This document shows positions 1-5,016 of a DNA stretch of 5,897 bases, piece after piece. Both the position numbers and the translations under genes were made by a program. Position 1 is the first letter of the stretch. The number at the start of each line of letters is the position of its first letter. Source of the DNA: Clostridia bacterium (GTDB lineage: Bacteria > Bacillota_A > Clostridia > Oscillospirales > CAG-272). Location of the stretch: positions 1-5,897 of the forward strand of contig JAFQOB010000270.1 of the NCBI GenBank assembly GCA_017395725.1, given 5' to 3'. The notes beneath the pieces are model-generated. The model was not told the origin of the DNA, did not search any database, and saw only the letters and a list, made by a program, of their open reading frames with translations.

Positions 1-25
1 AAAAGCAGAGCATACCACTTTTAAA

Positions 26-60
26 TGAATGATGAATATTGAATAATGAAAAATGAATAA
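26..60. repeat. Degenerate 7-bp tandem repeat, five units
   Basis: Five consecutive heptamers begin at 26, 33, 40, 47 and 54, all starting TGAA, with consensus TGAATAA (TTATTCA on the minus strand). The units differ only in positions 5 to 7 and keep an exact 7-bp spacing. The array stops 2 bp before the left arm of the tRNA terminator. It encodes nothing and contains no recognisable promoter. Short AT-rich heptamer arrays occur between genes in several bacterial lineages, usually with unknown role; replication slippage is the likely origin. Bases 1-25, to its left, show no feature I can name. Confidence 0.7.
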
Positions 61-62
61 TA

Positions 63-106
63 CAAAACAAAAATCCGTTCTCGAAAGAGAACGGATTTTT
101 GTTTTG
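63..106 (-). terminator. Intrinsic terminator of the tRNA gene, probably bidirectional
   Basis: A perfect 20-bp inverted repeat (63-82 against 87-106) encloses a 4-nt loop at 83-86. The GC-richer core of the stem is TCCGTTCTC/GAGAACGGA. Read on the minus strand, the core is followed by TTTTTGTTTTG, a good U-tract. Because the stem is symmetric, the plus strand also has the core followed by a T-run, so it could stop transcription from either side. The outer end of the stem includes two bases of the tRNA-encoded CCA. Confidence 0.9.
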
Positions 107-181
107 GTGGGCCATCAGGGACTCGAACCCCGGACCAACCGGTTATGAGCCGGTAGCTCTAACCAACTGAGCTAATGGCCC
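105..181 (-). tRNA. tRNA with CAU anticodon, probably tRNA-Ile2 (lysidine type)
   Basis: The minus strand folds into a complete 77-nt cloverleaf with encoded CCA. The acceptor stem is GGGCCAT/ATGGCCC, the D stem GCTC/GAGC, the anticodon stem ACCGG/CCGGT with loop CTCATAA, and the T stem CGGGG/CCCTG (one G-U pair) with loop TTCGAGT. The discriminator is A. The anticodon CAT lies at 145-147. CAU serves initiator Met, elongator Met or, after C34 is modified to lysidine by TilS, Ile reading AUA. Initiator is excluded because the first acceptor pair is a normal G-C. Acceptor pairs C4-G69 and C5-G68 match those described as TilS determinants in E. coli tRNA-Ile2, and the D arm and anticodon stem resemble the Bacillus Ile2 tRNA as I recall it. 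Automated annotation may call it tRNA-Met. The tRNA call is very sure; the Ile2 assignment is about 0.75. Confidence 0.97.
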
Positions 182-200
182 GATTGCTTTTTTCAATCGG
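180..200 (-). other. Hairpin in the 5' leader of the pre-tRNA
   Basis: CCGATTG and CAATCGG (194-200 and 180-186) form a perfect 7-bp inverted repeat around a 7-nt A-rich loop on the minus strand. The predicted transcription start is near 202, so almost the whole leader lies in the hairpin. Its 3' arm includes the first two G residues of the mature tRNA. It must open, or be displaced by the acceptor stem, for RNase P cleavage. Its function is not known; it could protect the leader or be fortuitous. Confidence 0.5.
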
Positions 201-208
201 CTTTTAGC

Positions 209-237
209 ATTATATCACAATATGTTTTTTATGTCAA
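209..237 (-). promoter_or_regulatory. Consensus sigma-A promoter of the tRNA gene
   Basis: On the minus strand a perfect -35 TTGACA (237-232) is followed by a 17-bp spacer and a perfect -10 TATAAT (214-209). A TG dinucleotide at 217-216 also makes it an extended -10. The start should fall near position 202, about 20 nt before the mature tRNA 5' end. Full-consensus promoters of this kind are typical of stable-RNA genes in Firmicutes. The site lies downstream of the LRR gene terminator, so the tRNA is a separate transcription unit. Confidence 0.93.
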
Positions 238-273
238 TAAGACATCAAAAGAAAAGTGTAAACAAAATATGAA

Positions 274-293
274 CGGGAGGGCGTTGCCTCCCG
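274..293 (-). terminator. Probable intrinsic terminator after the LRR gene
   Basis: A 7-bp GC-rich inverted repeat, CGGGAGG/CCTCCCG, with a 6-nt loop begins 5 nt after the TAA stop of the LRR gene. On the minus strand it is followed by an interrupted T-rich stretch (TTCATATTTTGTTT). The U-tract is weak because its first bases are broken by C and A, so termination may be partial. It is the first hairpin of this kind seen downstream of mreB and is the likely end of the operon. Confidence 0.7.
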
Positions 294-298
294 AATCA

Positions 299-1498
299 TT
301 ATTTATCAAATGCGTTTTCGGCAATGTTTTCAGGTTTCGTTCCTTCGTATACTATATCTTTTAAGTTTGTGCATTGCGCGAATGCTTGGTCGCCTATTCT
401 TTCAACTGAATCGGGAACTGTTACCTTTGTTAGCTTCAAACAGGGTGAGAATGCATTTGCTGATATTTCTGTTACCGTATTAGGAATCGTGTATTCCGTT
501 TCTGTATTTGCAATAGGATAGTAAATAAGTGTCGTCTTATCCTTATTAAACAATACGCCGCGTGCGTCTGACGTATAGTTTTTATTGTTATCTATAACCG
601 TATATTCGCTGATTGACGTGCACATATAGAATGCTGAAATGCCTATTTCTTCTACTGTTTCCGGAAATGTTATGCTTTCAAGTGCTGTGCACCATGCAAA
701 TGCTGATTCGCCTATCTTTTTTACTGAATTACCAAGCTCGATAGACGTAAGCTTTGATTCGTTAAATGCAAAACTTCCAATCTCTTCAAGGTTATTCTTA
801 AAGCTTATTTCTTTTATGCTTGATGCTTGAAATGCATAACTGCCTACATTCTTTAAAGCTTCGGGGCAGATTACTTTTTCAAGGTACTGTGCTTTTTCGA
901 ATGCATAGCTTGCAATAGAAGTTACGTTGTTCGGTATCTCATAGCTATCACTTTTTTTACCTAAGGGGTATTGAATTAGCTCTGTAGAATCCTTGTCAAA
1001 CAAAACGTTTTCGATAACACTGTAATTAGTATTGTTTTTACTTATATCAATAATTTCAAGAGCCGTACAACCCGTAAAAGCACATATACCAATTGTATTT
1101 ACGTTGCTCGAAAGAAGTGCTTTTTCAAGTCCGCGACAGTTTGCAAAAGCAGTATTTCCTATGGTCTCAAGAGCTTCGGGAAATTTTACTTCTTTTAAGC
1201 TTATGCAAAGCTCAAAGGCTGACTGACCGATTCTTTTCAAACTTTCCGGAAAGGTTACTTCGGATATATCATAGTTTTCTTTAAAAGCGTTTCTGCCGAT
1301 TTCAATAACTGTATAATCATCAAACTTTTCGGGAATTGTAACACTTTCTTCCTTGCCGTTATACTTGGTTATTGTTGCCGTCTTGTTTTCCGTATCAAAT
1401 TCACACTCAAACTCTCCTGTTTCGGGCAGTTTTGCGCCGCAAGAAAAGCACGAGGCGGTTATTATAACGACTAATATTAAAAAAATCAGTCTTTTCAT
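299..1498 (-). CDS. BspA-like leucine-rich-repeat (LRR_5) lipoprotein
   Basis: The 399-aa product starts with a lipoprotein-type signal: KR at 2-3, a hydrophobic core at 4-15, then TASC with Cys17 as the likely lipidated residue. Thr at -3 makes the lipobox imperfect. After a linker to about residue 60, the protein is almost wholly BspA/Treponema-type LRRs. Twelve Ala-Phe landmarks (residues 71, 94, 117, 140, 199, 222, 244, 266, 289, 349, 372, 396) are 22-24 residues apart, with a typical unit IGxxAFxxCxxLxxVxFPxxL. Two gaps of 59-60 residues each hold an extra VLFxKDxTxLI module. The protein ends inside a repeat, with no C-terminal anchor or enzyme domain. The ATG start is supported by AGGAG (1510-1506) with a 7-nt spacer. 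It follows mrdA by 26 nt with no terminator between, so co-transcription is likely. Such proteins are usually surface-exposed and associated with adhesion or protein binding; its ligand and any elongation role are unknown. Confidence 0.92.
   Translation of the reverse strand: MKRLIFLILVVIITASCFSCGAKLPETGEFECEFDTENKTATITKYNGKEESVTIPEKFDDYTVIEIGRNAFKENYDISEVTFPESLKRIGQSAFELCISLKEVKFPEALETIGNTAFANCRGLEKALLSSNVNTIGICAFTGCTALEIIDISKNNTNYSVIENVLFDKDSTELIQYPLGKKSDSYEIPNNVTSIASYAFEKAQYLEKVICPEALKNVGSYAFQASSIKEISFKNNLEEIGSFAFNESKLTSIELGNSVKKIGESAFAWCTALESITFPETVEEIGISAFYMCTSISEYTVIDNNKNYTSDARGVLFNKDKTTLIYYPIANTETEYTIPNTVTEISANAFSPCLKLTKVTVPDSVERIGDQAFAQCTNLKDIVYEGTKPENIAENAFDK
449..556 (-). repeat. 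Second VLF-KD insert module of the LRR protein
   Basis: This encodes residues 315-350 of the LRR protein, a 36-residue module from VLFNKD to NAF. It carries VLFxKDxTxLI, then YP, then YxIPNxVT leading into the next LRR. It matches the module at 899-1006 in 19 of 36 positions by eye, with no gaps. Modules of this form are common in BspA-like proteins and break the regular 23-residue spacing. Confidence 0.8.
899..1006 (-). repeat. First VLF-KD insert module of the LRR protein
   Basis: This encodes residues 165-200 of the LRR protein, from VLFDKD to SYAF. It is paralogous to the module at 449-556. It lies between the fourth and fifth Ala-Phe landmarks, exactly where Ala-Phe codon usage changes from GCT/GCC-TTT to GCA-TTY. 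Confidence 0.8.
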
Positions 1499-1524
1499 AT
1501 TGTTACTCCTTGATTACTTTTTTG

Positions 1525-3621
1525 TTATTCGTTTATATCAAAATACTTATTAAACATTCTTCGTAGCGTTACACCACAGTCGTTACTTCCGCCTGCCTGC
1601 TCAATTATGCAAGTGGCTACTATCTCCGGCTTGTCATAAGGTGCGAATGCCATAAAAATACCGTTGTTACTCCTTGTCTTTCCGACCTGTGCTGTTCCCG
1701 TCTTTCCGCCAAGCTCTATTGGGTAATCGGCAAATACCGAGGCTGCCGTTCCGTTTTCCATAACGTTTCTCATTCCCAGTTTTAAGGTTTGTAAATTCTC
1801 CTCGGAAAGCTGAACAGTATTTAAAACTTTTGACGTAGGTTCGTGAATAATCTTGCCTGTGCCGTATTCGCGTACCGAATGTAATATGTGGGCTTGGTAT
1901 CTTGTTCCTCCGTTGATAAGGGTTGAAAGATACATTGATATTTGCATTGGTGTAAAGGTGTTGTCTGACTGACCGATAGATGCTTGTATTGTGTCTCCGG
2001 GTACCCATATCTTATTAACAGAAGAGCTGTACTCGGGGCCTGCCAATATTCCTGCCGATTCGGGAATCTCTATTCCGGTTAATTCGCCCAGACCTAAAGA
2101 TTTACAGTATTTATTTAATCTTTCAATAGTCAACTGTCTGCCCACGTCATAAAAGAAGTAGTTACACGAATTCTGTATCGCTGATATTACATTAACATTT
2201 CCGTGACCGTAACCGTAAGAGGTATATATCCAACAGTGCGGCTGAAAGTCATTGTAATATCTATATACGCCGCTGTCAAAAATTGTTGTGTTTCTGTTTA
2301 TAACCCCGTATTCAAGAGCCGCCGCCGCAACGCTTATTTTAAAAGTTGAACCCGGTTCATAGGTTCCCATCAGCGCTCTGTTGAAGAGGGGATTATTTTT
2401 TGCAGTCATCAAAGAGTTATATTCTTTTAAGTAAGTCGTTAAATCAAAAGTCGGATTGGAAGCCAACGCCAAAACCTCTCCGGTATACGGGTCAACTAAG
2501 GTGGCTGCTCCTGAGCTTACGTCTTCGCCTATATATTGGGATATCTTTGCGTTAGGGCTCAGCGTACCGTCGGGAAGAGTATATTTTGCTGTGTCCTGTG
2601 CAATCTTTTCATTGGCTTTATTTCTTATGTACTGTATGTTATACGCCAACGCGTCCTCGGCGGTAATCTGCATATCTATGTCTATCGTAAGATAAACGTC
2701 TTTGCCCGGAACGGGTTCTTTCTTGTAATACTCGTCTACTCTGTTTCCGTTCTTGTCTTCTACTATAACAAGTATTCCGTCTTGTCCCCTTAAATACTCT
2801 TCAAAAGCTTCTTCTGCTCCGTCTATACCTACTATAGCGTCCATTGGGTAGCCTTTGCTTGTATAATAATTAAGCTTCTCCGAGGGTATCTTTCCGGTTC
2901 TGCCCAAAATATGACTTGCATAAAAAGGATAGTTGTATATTCTTTCAGCCTTTTTTTCAATAGATACTCCGGCTAAGTTTGCTTCTTCAATTGCCGTTAA
3001 CTGAGTGCTTGAAATATCATAAGCTATGGTAAAGGGATTGAGAGAACTGAAATTCAGTCTTTCTGATTCGTAGCGTACTGCCATAACAGGAAGATAATAT
3101 TCCTCTTCAACAGTAAGCCTTCCCTTTGTGTCAACCAATCCATAGCGTTTTTCTAAATATTTTACAAAATCAATAGCTTCGGTATCCCTTGATAAAGCAT
3201 ATCTGTCTAACATCTTATGAAAGCTTTTTTCTTTTTGGCTATTGTTTTCAAAAGCCTTGTATTCAACTAATCCCTCTGTTATCTGAACGGGGAAATAGTC
3301 GGTTATAATAGAATCTTTCAGAATATCTATCAAGGATATAAGCTCTTTATTTATGGCATAACCAAGCTTCGGGAAGCTTCCTCCGTCAAGATAAACGTTA
3401 TACGTATATTCATTTGATACCAAGGGCTTTCCGTTTCTGTCAAATATCTCTCCGCGTAATGCCTTTACTGTTAGCGTTCTGACTGTCAAATCAGATTCGT
3501 CAGCCTTCTCGGGAGCAGTTATTTGCAGATATACTATTCTTCCAATAAAAAATGCACATATCAAAACAAAAAGGGAAGCGAGTATTATGTATCTAAAATG
3601 ATGTCTGCCTGTCCTTTTCAA
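1525..3621 (-). CDS. mrdA: Penicillin-binding protein 2, class B peptidoglycan transpeptidase
   Basis: This 698-aa protein is the D,D-transpeptidase that cross-links peptidoglycan during lateral growth, normally as partner of the SEDS glycosyltransferase RodA. A basic N-terminus precedes one membrane anchor (about 11-30). The PBP dimerisation/pedestal domain follows, with the RGEIFDRNG motif at 56-64. The transpeptidase domain (about 370-690) has all three active-site motifs: S425-T-F-K428 (nucleophile Ser425), S485-C-N487 and K640-T-G-T643. A hydrophilic insert at about 325-368, just before the GAATLVDPYTGEVLA strand, is typical of clostridial PBP2. Length is normal for these versions. D449, C463, H473 and C486 could form a zinc site like that of E. 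coli PBP2. The start is TTG; GAGAGG nine bases upstream and the correctly placed anchor support it, and no in-frame ATG precedes the anchor. The TTG overlaps the mreD TGA as TTGA, implying translational coupling. Monofunctional class B identity is sure. The symbol mrdA is used by position; pbpA is an equivalent name. Confidence 0.96.
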   Translation of the reverse strand: MKRTGRHHFRYIILASLFVLICAFFIGRIVYLQITAPEKADESDLTVRTLTVKALRGEIFDRNGKPLVSNEYTYNVYLDGGSFPKLGYAINKELISLIDILKDSIITDYFPVQITEGLVEYKAFENNSQKEKSFHKMLDRYALSRDTEAIDFVKYLEKRYGLVDTKGRLTVEEEYYLPVMAVRYESERLNFSSLNPFTIAYDISSTQLTAIEEANLAGVSIEKKAERIYNYPFYASHILGRTGKIPSEKLNYYTSKGYPMDAIVGIDGAEEAFEEYLRGQDGILVIVEDKNGNRVDEYYKKEPVPGKDVYLTIDIDMQITAEDALAYNIQYIRNKANEKIAQDTAKYTLPDGTLSPNAKISQYIGEDVSSGAATLVDPYTGEVLALASNPTFDLTTYLKEYNSLMTAKNNPLFNRALMGTYEPGSTFKISVAAAALEYGVINRNTTIFDSGVYRYYNDFQPHCWIYTSYGYGHGNVNVISAIQNSCNYFFYDVGRQLTIERLNKYCKSLGLGELTGIEIPESAGILAGPEYSSSVNKIWVPGDTIQASIGQSDNTFTPMQISMYLSTLINGGTRYQAHILHSVREYGTGKIIHEPTSKVLNTVQLSEENLQTLKLGMRNVMENGTAASVFADYPIELGGKTGTAQVGKTRSNNGIFMAFAPYDKPEIVATCIIEQAGGSNDCGVTLRRMFNKYFDINE

Positions 3622-4166
3622 TACAAACCGCCTCTCTTTCTTAATATGTATAAGGGAAATTCAAATACTTTTACCAAAATAAATACAGGAATACACACAA
3701 TCAGTGTATATATAAATTCGGGTAAAAGAGTATAGAGAAAAAGCATCTTGAAATCAATGCTTTCAAAATATCTTATCAAGTGGAAAATAAGGGAAAACGC
3801 TGTTCTCGAAAGGCACAGCAATGGCAGGGTAACAAGAAATGCCGCAAAACGAGCATTATTTTTTGCGTTAAAGCCTATTCTTCCGCACACGTATCCCACT
3901 AACGTATAAAAAAACGGAAGGAGGGATATATCAGTACTTCCCAAAGCCTCTGCGCAAAGTCCTGCCCATAAACCAAAAATTGCCGCTGTTTTTTCGCCCC
4001 TATATATGCCTATACAGCAAACAGCCCCTATTATTATATCGGCTACTGCGTAAAACACCGACAAACGAGGCATAAGGGTAGTCTGCAGTACTGCAAGAAA
4101 TGCCCCCAGTATTCCGTATATAACCACGTCCAGTGTAATTGACAAAAAAGAGCTTTTATTATTCAT
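3618..4166 (-). CDS. mreD: Rod shape-determining membrane protein MreD
   Basis: This small polytopic membrane protein of the elongasome is predicted to have five to six helices (roughly 11-30, 37-55, 60-76, 80-96, 107-130, 141-168), with a basic tail RKRGG at 176-180. MreD sequences are poorly conserved. The call rests on size (182 aa, family about 160-190), hydrophobic pattern, a late-helix LLPEFIYT segment at 147-154, and position between mreC and PBP2. A longer reading frame opens with TTG at 4178. I choose the ATG at 4166-4164 because GAGG (4176-4173) lies exactly 6 nt upstream of it, whereas the TTG has no Shine-Dalgarno and would itself sit over that GAGG. The coding region overlaps the mreC stop by 8 nt and ends in the TTGA overlap with mrdA. 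In the family, MreD works with MreC to modulate PBP2-RodA; its molecular action is still unclear. Confidence 0.9.
   Translation of the reverse strand: MNNKSSFLSITLDVVIYGILGAFLAVLQTTLMPRLSVFYAVADIIIGAVCCIGIYRGEKTAAIFGLWAGLCAEALGSTDISLLPFFYTLVGYVCGRIGFNAKNNARFAAFLVTLPLLCLSRTAFSLIFHLIRYFESIDFKMLFLYTLLPEFIYTLIVCIPVFILVKVFEFPLYILRKRGGLY
3631..3636 (-). promoter_or_regulatory. Shine-Dalgarno site deciding the TTG start of mrdA
   Basis: GAGAGG on the minus strand ends 9 nt before the TTG at 3621-3619. It lies inside the mreD coding region. The overlap makes it likely that ribosomes finishing mreD also feed mrdA. Confidence 0.7.
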
Positions 4167-4998
4167 AAGCAGCCTCAAATTCTGTTATTACCATAACACT
4201 GTTTGCATTTTCCAAGTCCGCCGCAGGTTTTACGTATGCAATTCTTTCTCTGGTGAGAGAGTCTGTTTCTATAGATTCTACCGTTCCTATCAATAATCCC
4301 TTTGGAAACATTGAGCTTTCGTCTGAGGTTACTATTCTGTCCCCTGTCTCAATGCTTGTTGTCTTATTCAAATATGAAAGCACACAGAAACCTTTTTTTG
4401 ATGCCGCAAAGGTTCCCGAGCATATACCGCTTTCTCCGTTTCTTTCAACTGTGGCGCCAAGAGAAACGTCGGGCTCGGTTATACACGTAACCTTTGCCCA
4501 GGTCAGTCCTACCTCGCTTACGCAACCTAAAACGCCGTACTTGTCTATAACAGGCATACCGGGGGTTATTCCGTGATACGTTCCTTTGTCTATTGTATAA
4601 AGAACGTTATACGTAGTTGACTGACGGCCCGTAATTTTAGCGTTTTCAAACTTACAGTCGATATGTTCTTCCTTTATACCGAAAAACTCTTTTAATGATT
4701 CGTTCTCTTGTAAGGCAAGTTTTGCATTGGCTAATTCTTCTTCGTTTTTTGCTAACTGTTGTTTCAGTTCTTCGTTTTCTTTTCTTAAATCTTCATATTT
4801 TTCCTTTGAAGAAAAAATATCCTCAAAACCGTCAAAAACAAATTTTAGTCCCTTTTGTACCGGCGTGAGAAAAATGCCTATGGCATTTCTGACATAAGAC
4901 GTGTAACCCAATGCGGATATAAAAGACGTCGTACCTACAAGTAATATGGCTATTACTATCAGCACTATCATAAATTTGTTTTGAAACAGATTTTTCAA
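4159..4998 (-). CDS. mreC: Cell-shape protein MreC
   Basis: This bitopic 279-aa protein links the cytoplasmic MreB side to the extracellular PBP2 side. A short basic N-terminus is followed by one transmembrane helix (about 10-30). A charged coiled coil spans about 62-106 (KEKYEDLRKENEELKQQL onward). The rest is the MreC beta-barrel domain (about 115-275). Family signatures are the GMPVID segment at 147-152, GDRIVTS at 219-225, FPKGLLIGTV at 231-240 and the VKPAADLEN stretch at 256-264. Length is normal for a Firmicute MreC. The start codon is TTG at 4998-4996, chosen because AGGAG (5012-5008) is 9 nt upstream and the helix follows at the right distance. The next in-frame Met, residue 10, would begin inside the membrane segment. 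It follows mreB by 18 nt and overlaps mreD by 8 nt, consistent with coordinated synthesis of the complex. Confidence 0.96.
   Translation of the reverse strand: MKNLFQNKFMIVLIVIAILLVGTTSFISALGYTSYVRNAIGIFLTPVQKGLKFVFDGFEDIFSSKEKYEDLRKENEELKQQLAKNEEELANAKLALQENESLKEFFGIKEEHIDCKFENAKITGRQSTTYNVLYTIDKGTYHGITPGMPVIDKYGVLGCVSEVGLTWAKVTCITEPDVSLGATVERNGESGICSGTFAASKKGFCVLSYLNKTTSIETGDRIVTSDESSMFPKGLLIGTVESIETDSLTRERIAYVKPAADLENANSVMVITEFEAAYE
4173..4176 (-). promoter_or_regulatory. Shine-Dalgarno site deciding the ATG start of mreD
   Basis: GAGG within the last codons of mreC lies 6 nt before the ATG at 4166-4164. The upstream TTG at 4178 overlaps this site and has only AT-rich sequence before it. 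The shorter mreD is therefore favoured. Confidence 0.7.
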
Positions 4999-5007
4999 TG
5001 TCGTTTT

Positions 5008-5012
5008 CTCCT
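5008..5012 (-). promoter_or_regulatory. Shine-Dalgarno site deciding the TTG start of mreC
   Basis: AGGAG in the 18-nt mreB-mreC gap stands 9 nt before TTG (4998-4996). No ATG lies at a suitable distance, so initiation at TTG is the simplest reading. Confidence 0.75.
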
Positions 5013-5016
5013 GTGT

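Noticed and set aside
1..25. Possible feature at the left edge
   Set aside because: There is no open frame, hairpin or promoter match; too little sequence to call.
180..200. Hairpin read on the plus strand as a terminator
   Set aside because: The bases after the stem on that strand (CTTTTAGC) form only a short T-run and the stem is AT-rich; no plus-strand gene precedes it.
1437..1439. Cys20 of the LRR protein as the lipidated residue
   Set aside because: The residues before Cys20 (C-F-S) fit a lipobox worse than T-A-S before Cys17; Phe at -2 is unusual.
1532..1540. Extended -10-like TGATATAAA at the end of mrdA, 34 nt before the LRR start
   Set aside because: No -35 match lies 17 bp upstream, and the bases are explained by the PBP2 codons for D-I-N. 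A weak internal promoter remains possible but is not supported.
1667..2008. Minus-strand 113-codon frame inside mrdA
   Set aside because: It is an out-of-phase frame over the PBP2 SCN-KTG region; the PBP2 frame carries all catalytic motifs without interruption.
4176..4178. TTG start for a 186-aa MreD
   Set aside because: It has no Shine-Dalgarno upstream and overlaps the GAGG that is ideally placed for the ATG at 4166.
4253..4576. Plus-strand open frame of 107 codons opposite mreC
   Set aside because: It lies wholly within the MreC beta domain on the other strand, with no recognisable domain or supporting context.
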